A DNA stretch of 22,263 nucleotides from the NCBI GenBank assembly GCA_958430865.1, contig CAUDNR010000115.1, forward strand, positions 3,643-25,905, read 5' to 3'. Every line of letters begins with the position of its first letter. The first letter of the stretch is position 1. Of the stretch, positions 1 to 9,239 are shown in pieces. The notes under the pieces were generated by a model. That model was not told the DNA's origin. It did not search any database and worked only from the letters and a program-made list of their open reading frames with translations. The translations under genes and the position numbers were made by a program. Source of the DNA: Entrophospora sp. SA101 (lineage: Eukaryota > Glomeromycota > Glomeromycetes > Entrophosporales > Entrophosporaceae).

Positions 1-122
1 TTTGAAGTGGACGACAATAAATTTTTTCGTGTAACGTTTATATTGAATGACACTTGATCTGCAATGTCCCGCGACTATTAGTATTAATATTATTGTACAA
101 TGTATCACGTGATCGTTTCATA

Positions 123-206
123 AATATCTTGGTTTTGCAGATATCTTGATTTAGCAGATAATTTTTTTGGAACGAACATATCTGCTAAATCGAAATACAC
201 TGTGTA
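123..206. repeat. Tc1/mariner-like MITE end with hairpin
   Basis: A perfect 13-bp inverted repeat, GATTTAGCAGATA at 148-160 and its complement at 179-191, is separated by 18 nt. The right side runs into CACTGTG followed by TA (205-206). Read inward this gives CACAGTGTA...CGATTTA, closely resembling the terminal repeat of the cleaner element at 12222-12300 (CACAGC...CGATTTA). A TA flank is typical of Tc1/mariner insertions. The left terminus is not clear, so only the hairpin and right end are claimed. Confidence 0.5.
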
Positions 207-517
207 TTTGGCTTTTCATAATCAATATCAATATTATTAATATTAAATATATAAATAATTACAAGATGTCAAGGCAGCACACCTGACTTTTAGAAGAAAC
301 ATTTCGATATGTGATGTTTGATTATCAGAAATTTGACAAGTGTTGAAGCATGCACGCTACCTTGAACACTTACAGTCATTCTTACACATTCCTCATGTGC
401 AAAAGGTTAATCTGACCTGCAACGTCCGATGATACAATGATGCAACAGAATTCCAGGGGGTTGGCACATGGCCCTGGAGTTTACTGAGACTGCATCAATT
501 TTCAATGACGCTTTTCA

Positions 518-793
518 CTAACCTTCCCTCACAGCATCCAGACTAGAGAAGGCTGCTGGCATGTTAGCCAAAAAATTGCCTCCAACGATCCTACCTCTAG
601 GGTAAGGATGGCTCTGTGACCAAGTCACAAACTCTGGAGGGATATTAAGAGAATCTGCAGCTCGTTTCAAGCACAGGAGGTTGCAATTTAGAGCAGGATT
701 GGTGGCCCTGAAATGCATTTGGGCTCTGATGTTAGTAAAATAAAATGGTTCGAATTTTGTTTGGTATGTTTTGTATAAATTAATCATTCCCAT
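518..793 (-). CDS. Unrecognised 91-aa ORF in repeat-rich DNA
   Basis: An uninterrupted ATG-started frame of 91 codons in a segment clearly richer in G+C than the surrounding AT-rich sequence. I recognise no domain, signal peptide or membrane segment. Its 5' part (near 738-793) lies inside a diverged direct repeat shared with 996-1104, where the same first residues can be read before the frames diverge. That suggests a fragment of a repeated element rather than a host gene. No splice sites connecting it to other exons were evident. Confidence 0.2.
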   Translation of the reverse strand: MGMINLYKTYQTKFEPFYFTNIRAQMHFRATNPALNCNLLCLKRAADSLNIPPEFVTWSQSHPYPRGRIVGGNFLANMPAAFSSLDAVREG

Positions 794-847
794 AAATTTT
801 CTGTTTCTTTAATTTTTATTTGACCAACTGAATTTGTTATTTAAATG
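738..847 (+). repeat. Diverged direct repeat, copy 1
   Basis: About 110 bp beginning AAATAAAATGGTTC and ending TTTAAATG recurs at 996-1104 with scattered substitutions and small indels (offset about 258). The copies are separated by about 150 bp of unrelated sequence, so this is a dispersed pair inside a repeat-derived region, not a clean tandem array. Confidence 0.8.
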
Positions 848-995
848 TGAGCTTTTTCCCATATAACCCACCCTAGGTTAAAGGAGTGTAGCTCAATGAG
901 AGTATGTATCTTGACAGTATAATGATGGCAGTTTGACACTGCCCACTCCTATTGTGATAGTCACCATGATCATTGGCATCAAGGAGAAAGCTGTG

Positions 996-1104
996 AAATA
1001 AAATGGTTCAGGTTTTGTTTGGTATGTTATGCATAAATTAATCATTCCCATATTTTCTGCTTCTCTAAATTTTTATTTGACCAACTGAATTTGTTATTTA
1101 AATG
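996..1104 (+). repeat. Diverged direct repeat, copy 2
   Basis: Second copy of the segment at 738-847. The shared tail includes TTGACCAACTGAATTTG. Differences are point changes such as GTTCGAATTT against GTTCAGGTTT, so the duplication is not recent. Confidence 0.8.
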
Positions 1105-1239
1105 AGGGTAGGGTTGTTGGTGTCACCAAAAAGACAGCAACCCAGGACTCAAAACTTTGAATTCAGGGAAATCCAAAACAGCAACTTCCCAAGTTGCAGA
1201 ATTTTCAAACTAGTTACAGACACCAATTTTATTCTAGAG

Positions 1240-1680
1240 AGGGTATAACTCACAAATGCTGATCTTCATCAGCAATCAATGCTCATGTGGTGACAGCCAG
1301 AGGAGGATTAGGGAAAGTTTTGTCCAAACCCTTCCAACATGTGGGGGACCTCACCCATGGAAAAAAATCCACAGTTATGAGGCGTGTTAAGAGCACATAA
1401 CCACATGTTTGTAATAGGAAAGTTTTATTAAATCTGACACTTGTGATCAACATCAGATTTATTATTCATAAGAAACCATAATTGATAATCAGAAAAAATA
1501 ATTTATTCTGTGAATCCCAGAGATCTGGGTAAACATGCATTGTTAAGAGTCTCATTTATGCATGGCCTTGGTATCATTACTAGTGATGCAATTGTTTGTT
1601 ATTCCAATGATGATGGTAGTAATTGTATTTATGGTATATAAAAAGTGGTTGCAATTACCTTTGCGACCACTTTTGCAACC
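1240..1680 (-). repeat. Diverged inverted copy of the 2060-2540 element
   Basis: The reverse complement of 2060-2540 matches this stretch with many substitutions. Examples are CATTTATGCATGGCCTTGG at about 1552 against its complement near 2130, and the ATCAACATCAGA / TTATTATTCAT block near 1448-1470 against the complement of 2311-2340. The two arms are separated by about 400 bp, so this looks like an old inverted pair of one element or a long-inverted-repeat element. The ORF at 1562-1810 lies over this arm and is not interpreted as a gene. Confidence 0.65.
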
Positions 1681-2322
1681 ATACTTTTTCCTTTTTTGGA
1701 TTACGGCACTAGTCTTTAGACTATATGATAGAATACTAAGAATATTATTAACTTATCAGTATGCCAATACCCTAATTATTATTTTTTTAAAGAATATTTT
1801 TCAGATATAGATTCTGAATCTGATTGATACCCTATTACCCAATTTGGCATCATTTGACCAGTAAAAAAAGAACCAATAGATTATATATAAGCAAGAAAGA
1901 TGGAGCCCTAAATTAGCACAAAAGAATTTTAAATTATTGTATATTTTAAATATAATTAATTATATATATATCTTTAATAAAACAAACATGATTTAGCTAT
2001 TTAATCATTTCCTTGTATGTGAATGCCTCCATACATCAAATATTCATGATGATCATGATTATTATTCAGTATGTTTGATATCATCATTGACATAACAAAC
2101 AATTGCATCACCCAAGTAGTAATAATGCCAAGGCCATGCATAAATGAAACAAATGGGGAGGATCAAAAAAAATATTTTCCTTCCCATTGTATAGTTCTTT
2201 ATAGTGTTTCAAAAAAGGAAACAAAATGGTTGTAAAGGCAGTTGCAATCATTTTTATATGACGCAAAGGTAGCAACCATTATCAAAAGTTGCAGCTGGTA
2301 TACTTAGTTCTTTAAAATGAAT

Positions 2323-2752
2323 AATAAGTCTGATGTTGATTACAGGTGTCAGACTTAATAAAAATTTCCTATCACAAACATGCAATAACCATGCTTTCAC
2401 ATGCCCCATAACCATGGAATTTTTCCACGGGTTAAGCTGCACACATGTTGGAAGGCTTTGGACAAAACTTCTCTTATCTTCCTTTCAGGCCAGGCTTGGC
2501 TGTTTATCAAATGGGCATTGATCATTGATGAGAGTTGGTACTTGTGTGATGCTTTGCTTTATATCACCAGCATTCCACAGCCATCTCTGGTCTGAAAAGA
2601 TGTCCTTGACAATTGATGCAATCTTGGTAAACTCCAGGACCTGTCCCCCCCTTCCTGGTATTCGATTGCATCATCATATCATTGGGGGACACTAGTCCGA
2701 TTAGCCTTTGTCATGAGGAAATATGTGAGAATGACTGTAAAGTGTTCAAGTG
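2323..2752 (+). repeat. 430-bp tandem unit A1
   Basis: Begins AATAAGTCTGATGTTGATTA and is followed head-to-tail by an almost identical unit at 2753. Seen differences include GTTGAT against ATTGAT near the start and TCTGAAAAGATG against TTTGGGAAGATG near 2591/3021. No terminal inverted repeats or coding potential recognised. Confidence 0.9.
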
Positions 2753-3180
2753 AATAAGTCTGATATTGATTACAGGTGTCAGACTTAATAAAAATTTCCT
2801 ATCACAAACATGCAATAACCATGCTTTCACATGCCCCATAACCATGGAATTTTTCCACGGGTTAAGCTGCACACATGTTGGAAGGCTTTGGACAAAACTT
2901 CTCTTATCTTCCTTTCAGGCCAGGCTTGGCTGTTTATCAAATGGGCATTGATCATTGATGAGAGTTGGTACTTGTGTGATGCTTTGCTTTATATCTCCAG
3001 CATTCCACAGCCATCTCTGGTTTGGGAAGATGTCCTTGACAATTGATGCAATCTTGGTAAACTCCAGGACCTGTCCCCCCCTTCCTGGTATTCGATTGCA
3101 TCATCATATCATTGGGGGACACTAGTCCGATTAGCCTTTGTCATGAGGAAATATGTGAGAATGACTGTAAAGTGTTCAAG
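2753..3180 (+). repeat. 430-bp tandem unit A2
   Basis: Second head-to-tail unit, offset 430. It ends GTAAAGTGTTCAAG, after which the sequence departs (GTGGTGTGCGCGC) into the unique right part of the outer duplication. Confidence 0.9.
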
Positions 3181-3522
3181 GTGGTGTGCGCGCTTCAACA
3201 TCTGCCAATTTCCAATAATCAAACTTCATATATTGAAATGTCCCTTTTTCAACAGTGTGCTGCCCTGACATTCTTGTAATCATTCATTATTATTTAATAT
3301 TAATGTTATTATTAATATTGATTAAAAAAAGCAAAATACACAATCTTGATAAGAATCTTATAATAACCCAATAACCAAAAAGACAATGTAAATTTAAAAA
3401 AAAAGTACCTCTGTCATTAACACGTCTTCTTTAGAGACTCACGTTTTGCCATCTTTGAAAAATAAATTTTTTCCAAAAAAAAAACAATTCACGTCAAAAA
3501 ATATCTATTTGGAATCTGTGTC

Positions 3523-3554
3523 AATTTGAAATTCACGCGCGTGAAATTCAAATT
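3523..3554. repeat. Imperfect 32-bp palindrome (copy A)
   Basis: Copy A version of the palindrome at 5419-5450. One arm has GAAATTC where symmetry needs GAATTTC, so a single pair is mismatched around the CGCGCG centre. Confidence 0.85.
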
Positions 3555-4163
3555 AGCCAATCAGAATTTTGTATCCAAACACCCACCCCAAAATTTTAAA
3601 AAGAGAATTTTAATTTTAGCCAAATGCTCATTTGAGTTATAGATTCTGAATCTGATTGATACCCTATTACCCAATTTGGCATCATTTGACCAGTAAAAAA
3701 AGAACCAATAGATTATATATAAGCAAGAAAGATGGAGCCCTAAATTAGCACAAAAGAATTTTAAATTATTGTATATTTTAAATATAATTAATTATATATA
3801 TATCTTTAATAAAACAAACATGATTTAGCTATTTAATCTATTTAATCATTTCCTTGTATGTGAATGCCTCCATACATCAAATATTCATGATGATCATGAT
3901 TATTATTCAGTATGTTTGATATCATCATTGACATAACAAACAATTGCATCACCCAAGTAGTAATAATGCCAAGGCCATGCATAAATGAAACAAATGGGGA
4001 GGATCAAAAAAAATATTTTCCTTCCCATTGTATAGTTCTTTATAGTGTTTCAAAAAAGGAAACAAAATGGTTGTAAAGGCAGTTGCAATCATTTTTATAT
4101 GACGCAAAGGTAGCAACCATTATCAAAAGTTGCAGCTGGTATACTTAGTTCTTTAAAATGAAT

Positions 4164-4592
4164 AATAAGTCTGATGTTGATTACAGGTGTCAGACTTAAT
4201 AAAAATTTCCTATCACAAACATGCAATAACCATGCTTTCACATGCCCCATAACCATGGAATTTTTCCACGGGTTAAGCTGCACACATGTTGGAAGGCTTT
4301 GGACAAAACTTCTCTTATCTTCCTTTCAGGCCAGGCTTGGCTGTTTATCAAATGGGCATTGATCATTGATGAGAGTTGGTACTTGTGTGATGCTTTGCTT
4401 TATATCTCCAGCATTCCACAGCCATCTCTGGTTTGGGAAGATGTCCTTGACAATTGATGCAATCTTGGTAAACTCCAGGACCTGTCCCCCCCTTCCTGGT
4501 ATTCGATTGCATCATCATATCATTGGGGGACACTAGTCCGATTAGCCTTTGTCATGAGGAATATGTGAGAATGACTGTAAAGTGTTCAAGTG
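4164..4592 (+). repeat. 430-bp tandem unit B1
   Basis: Counterpart of unit A1 in outer copy B. It is one base shorter (CATGAGGA-ATATG near 4555-4561 against CATGAGGAAATATG in the others). It also has the TTTGGGAAGATG variant that A1 lacks, so A1 has changed independently or units have been homogenised. Confidence 0.9.
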
Positions 4593-5020
4593 AATAAGTC
4601 TGATATTGATTACAGGTGTCAGACTTAATAAAAATTTCCTATCACAAACATGCAATAACCATGCTTTCACATGCCCCATAACCATGGAATTTTTCCACGG
4701 GTTAAGCTGCACACATGTTGGAAGGCTTTGGACAAAACTTCTCTTATCTTCCTTTCAGGCCAGGCTTGGCTGTTTATCAAATGGGCATTGATCATTGATG
4801 AGAGTTGGTACTTGTGTGATGCTTTGCTTTATATCTCCAGCATTCCACAGCCATCTCTGGTTTGGGAAGATGTCCTTGACAATTGATGCAATCTTGGTAA
4901 ACTCCAGGACCTGTCCCCCCCTTCCTGGTATTCGATTGCATCATCATATCATTGGGGGACACTAGTCCGATTAGCCTTTGTCATGAGGAAATATGTGAGA
5001 ATGACTGTAAAGTGTTCAAG
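4593..5020 (+). repeat. 430-bp tandem unit B2
   Basis: Fourth unit; counterpart of A2 and apparently identical to it over its length by eye. It ends GTGTTCAAG before GTGGTGTGCG, as in A2. Confidence 0.9.
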
Positions 5021-5418
5021 GTGGTGTGCGCGCTTCAACATCTGCCAATTTCCAATAATCAAACTTCATATATTGAAATGTCCCTTTTTCAACAGTGTGC
5101 TGCCCTGACATTCTTGCAATTATTCATTATTATTTAATATTAATGTTATTATTAATATTGATTACAAAAAGCAAAATACACAATCTTGATAAGAATCTTA
5201 TAATAACCCAATAACCAAAAAAGACAATGTAAATTTAAAAAAAAAGTACCTCTGTCATTAACACGTCTTCTTTAGAGACTCACGTTTTGCCATCTTTGAA
5301 AAATAAATTTTTTTCCAAAAAAAAAAGTTCGCGTCAAAAAATATCTGTACAACACCTAGAGAAGTGACATGCGCATGGAAAAAAATGTAACGCGCATTGT
5401 GAATTTGGAATCTGTGTC

Positions 5419-5450
5419 AATTTGAAATTCACGCGCGTGAATTTCAAATT
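5419..5450. repeat. Perfect 32-bp palindrome with CGCGCG centre
   Basis: The left half is AATTTGAAATTCACGC and the right half is its exact reverse complement, giving 16 bp per arm with no spacer. It could be a cruciform-prone element terminus or a dimer-binding site; nothing else in the context decides its role. Three CpG steps at the centre stand out in this AT-rich background. Confidence 0.9.
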
Positions 5451-5600
5451 AGCCAATCAGAATTTTGTATCCAAACTCAAAATTTTAATTAATATTAATA
5501 TTGACGCACAATACACACGATTTCTTTTTCAAATCATGCAATGTCCATACACAATTCTATTCAAAAAAGAGAATTTTAATTTTTTACCAAATTATTATTA

Positions 5601-6339
5601 ATTATATTATTGATAGTATTTTTAAGAAATAACAAAATCAAAATTTTGGCCTCATTTGTTAAACTGAGTAGAATTGATAATTTCATCAGCTTTGCTTCTA
5701 AAAGGAATTGGTTTACTTTTTCTTTATAAATGATAATAAATTATTGACACCTGAATGTGTTTTAAATTAGTGTATATTTATTCTAATTACAAATTAAATG
5801 TCCAAAAAATACCAACAATGATGATATGGATATTACAATTGATGGTGATGGAAATGTGGGAAGCGAAAATGATAAAAGTGATGATGATGATGAAATAATT
5901 GGAATAGAAATAGTAAAGAAGAAGACAGTGATAGTGATAATAATATTGAAAATTGTATTTAGATATTTATTTTTTTACATTTTTTTTAAAAAAAATGTAA
6001 TGCATGATGCGCACCAAGTGCCAGAAACAAAAAATTTATTATTCGAAAAGTAGTGCCAAAGTGGTATTCGTAATTTGATTGTTATAATAATGTAAATAAA
6101 GATTTATTAGATAGTTAGATCATATAAGCATGTAACAATAATACACCAATTATAAAAAAATGAGATGATGATAATTAATCTATTTTTTTAAAGCACCTTT
6201 GAATTTAATATGGAAAATATATGGTTCCCGAAAATTTTGCAGGGGGCAAGGCTCTCAAAGAATTAGCTCCCCGCATCATTGGGGGGAGAACGTTATGTAT
6301 AGCACTTTTTTTTTAGATAATTCTAATTATTATCTTATA
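5601..6339. other. AT-rich non-genic stretch with acidic coding remnant
   Basis: No complete gene is seen. Near 5821-5960 the plus strand reads an acidic, Asp/Asn/Ser-rich peptide (DKSDDDDE), which continues plausibly only after a frame change (KEEDSDSDNN) and then stops. This is typical of a decayed low-complexity N-terminus of a transposon or host protein. The remainder is A/T-rich sequence with homopolymer tracts. Confidence 0.4.
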
Positions 6340-6580
6340 GTTGACTTGACATTCACCAATTGAATGATTATTATTTATTGAAGAGAATAAGATTATATAA
6401 CCATTGTCGTTGCAGTAATTGGATTCGTTTGTAGTACTTAGTTGTCGGCGGATGGGGACTTGGCGAGGTTGCCGTTGCGGAGGTGAAGGTGGAAGTTGTT
6501 GTTGTTGTTGTTGTTGAAACAAAACGGTATTATTACTCTCCTTCTTCCTATTTGGACCATTATATGGATTAAATTATTAC
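6313..6580 (-). pseudogene. Gln/Pro-rich coding remnant with CAA repeat
   Basis: On the minus strand a (CAA)n tract encodes seven glutamines, followed by a proline/arginine-rich stretch (LPPSPPQRQPRQVPIRRQ). This is locally GC-rich compared with its surroundings. The frame is open without an ATG back to in-frame stops near 6580, so it could be an internal exon or fragment. Such Gln/Pro tracts are common in fungal regulators, but no DNA-binding or other domain is visible and no exon partners were found. Confidence 0.3.
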
Positions 6581-6599
6581 CCAGCTAGCTAACTAAACT

Positions 6600-9170
6600 A
6601 TCCTTTTATTTTTGACTTTAATTAACCTGTAGCAAATTTACAGGCTTATTTACAATAGAGATTTACTACTAGAATTAATAGAATGATGACAAGAATTTTT
6701 TATCGTAGCTTTAATAGATTCGCACATTAGGTCCTCGTGCATGTTTCAGTTTCCTCGGAAGGTTGGTGGATATTAGTTTGATTGGTATTTTAGTGTAATA
6801 ATAATTAAAAAGTGTTCTAGAATGATGAATGATGAATTATCATTTGTTTTTCTGGAATGAAATATGTTGTAATCAATTTTAACTTTAACAAATTATTCAG
6901 CTTTATTGGATCTTTATAATTACAAGTAAATTGATAATAATAATAATATGAAGAAATAATTTTGATAATGAAAAATCACTAAAAAAAGGAACGTTCTCAG
7001 AATTATAGAAACCTATCAGTCATCAACTATATAAACTACAAACTTTACAGTTCTTTTCAATAAAACCGGAGAAACCAGTAGGACATGGGGCAAAGAAGAC
7101 GGGTAATTAAACAAAATTTGGATCCAAAAAAAAGAAAGCTCTAAAAAAATATTGATAGGTGTGATCATCCAACGATCAAAAGAGTTCAAAATGGTATCGA
7201 CCAAATGTTCATTTTTTACTAAGAGAAAATAACGAAACAACAATACAAAAATTTATGCCCATTCATGGAAAATTAGCAACAAAAATAATAATAGCTATAT
7301 TCAACGTGTTTTTGAAAAAAATCTATAGATTATTTATTATTCAACTTTAGGTGACATAATAAAGAGCTTAATATTTGAGCTTTAGCACTTGGATGTTTAA
7401 GCAAAGTTGGCAATTTATAAACTAGAAATTCAAAGCATGAAAATTTTTTTTATGGTTGCCTTAAAGATCTTAAACAATATATAATAAATGTAAGGATGTA
7501 CTCTTTTATATTTAAACACTATTCAATTCCGATATTCCTATTAAATTCAAGGTTAAAATTGATTATAAATCAGAAAAGTTCAACTACAGCATATAAAAAA
7601 ATTATCTTTATATATTAATGTAAGATTTTGTTTCTATCATCCATTCCTCATCCAACAATATTTAAATAGTATGTATGATTTAATAATGATATTAAACAAT
7701 GAAGAAGTTCAAATATTTCAACTTCTTGTTCTTCTAAAAGTGAAATTCATTGGAATAATATATACACATATTTTATATTATAAAATTATTTTAGGTAATA
7801 AAGATGAAAAATATAATGATGATGGTAACGATTATATTAAAAGCGATCTCAACATGTTGAAGAAAATTTTAATTTTGGAGAGTCTGAAGAAATGAATAAA
7901 CAGCCTATTATATAGTATGATAATGATAATGGTTATTAATCTTCTAATTTCTAAATCATTTATTTTATTAATTTGTTAAAAGAAATTTATAATGATGAAA
8001 AAAAATCAACAATAATTTTAACGTTATACTTGTTCATATAAAAAATTGATTTCTTATTCTTTGGGTAAGTTTTGTCTTTTGGGAGAAGGTGTTGGAATCA
8101 TATAAAAAATCAAATTCTCAAAATATATAATTCAGAAAAATATTAAAGTCCACTCTCACTGAAATGGATCTTGCGGCTGAGAATTTAAGCCCAATTTATA
8201 TGTCCCATATATAAATCATTATTGTCTATAACGTATTCTCTCTACAATGGGCATTTTTTCATAAGCCAAATGGCCCATTATAAAGAAAGTGAACTGTATA
8301 GAATTGTAGAATTGTCAAACGAACTTATATTTTAATAGATTTATTATGGAAAAATTGAAATTTGGGCAATTGCAAAAATGTAATATAAATAATAATGATT
8401 AATAATGCTAATGTATAATAATAATAGGAAGTTCACATAAAATTAAAAAAAGATTTGATGGATTTTGAAGAAGCAACATATATATTCAAAAAAGAAAAAC
8501 AAAGGTTCTAGTAAATGAATATGATGAATATAGAGAATCTAAAGATGTCAATAAAAAGAAAAAAAAGCAGTAGTAAAAGATGAATCTAGAGAGTCTAGAA
8601 AAAAACAAAAAAGTGAATCTAGAGAAGATTGTAAATGAAAAAATGAAAAAAGTAGCAATGAATGATATTAGTAGACATATTTAAAAATAATGAAATAATT
8701 TATGAATGTGAATATATGAATTTAAAGACGATGAAATATTTAATGGATATAATATTAAAAATGGCAAAACAATTAATGAAAAAAAGATTAAAGATGACGA
8801 AATATTTGATGATGAAATATTTAATGATAAATCAATTAATTAATGAAAAGAAAGATTTACCATTTAATTAAACAGGTAATAAATGAACCTTTTGAAAAAT
8901 TTTAAGCTTGAAATGTAGAAACTAATATCTATCATCAAAATCATCAATCTTGTGATTTCTAAAAAAATTATTATTTTATGTTAAGGAGATTGGAGATGAT
9001 AAAAATAAATGTATTGCGGAACAAATATTGATAATATAACGGGTTTGATGATGGATTAAATTTAGATGATTAATGGATTTTCAAGAAGGAACATTAAATC
9101 AAGGAATAAACAAACATTAAAAAACAAAGTCAACCCATTTTTACCTCCTAACATATATTTATAATATTAA
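6600..9170. other. Gene-poor AT-rich intergenic region
   Basis: About 2.5 kb of A/T-rich sequence with no gene I can support. Short frames here (7016-7243 minus, 7671-7895 plus, 8662-8871 plus) are low-complexity. Around 8450-8870 there are repeated GAATCTAGAGA and GATGAAATATTTAATG motifs, read as Ser/Arg/Glu- and Asp/Glu/Phe-rich peptides in changing frames. These suggest decayed repetitive coding sequence. No RNA genes or terminal inverted repeats were recognised. Confidence 0.5.
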
Positions 9171-9239
9171 TGTTTAATTGTTTGTGCAAATCGTCCATCC
9201 ATATTTTCTAATTATTTATTATCGAAAATTTTTTTGCCA

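Larger units (their letters stand above)
1806..3637 (+). repeat. 1.83-kb tandem duplication, copy A
   Basis: The sequence from TATAGATTCTGAATCTG at 1806 restarts at 3638 (offset 1832) and the copies stay nearly identical for more than 1.4 kb. Copy A lacks about 56 bp and about 95 bp that are present near the end of copy B. It contains two 430-bp internal units and the imperfect palindrome at 3523-3554. The 61-71-codon ORFs inside recur only because the DNA is repeated; I find no coding signal in them. Confidence 0.9.
3638..5600 (+). repeat. 1.83-kb tandem duplication, copy B
   Basis: Second copy of 1806-3637, directly abutting it. It carries two segments missing from copy A: about 56 bp from about 5347 (containing GACATGCGCATGG) and about 95 bp around 5480-5575. 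Copy B is therefore the fuller form, or copy A suffered two deletions. The right edge is placed where the shared GAGAATTTTAATTTT ends, near 5590; the exact boundary is approximate. Confidence 0.85.

Noticed and set aside
2323..3180. CRISPR-like or satellite array
   Set aside because: Only two 430-bp units per outer copy, with no short direct repeats separated by unique spacers; this is a simple segmental tandem duplication.
2254..5137. Families of 61-71-codon ORFs on both strands that recur up to four times
   Set aside because: They recur because the DNA is tandemly duplicated. They overlap each other on both strands, have no domain and no splice context, and differ only as the repeats do.
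8450..8870. TGA-as-Trp reading of the acidic/basic low-complexity stretch
   Set aside because: Two TGAs can be read as Trp, but the frame soon meets TAG. Composition is simple-repeat-like and no globular segment appears, so there is no case for mollicute origin here.
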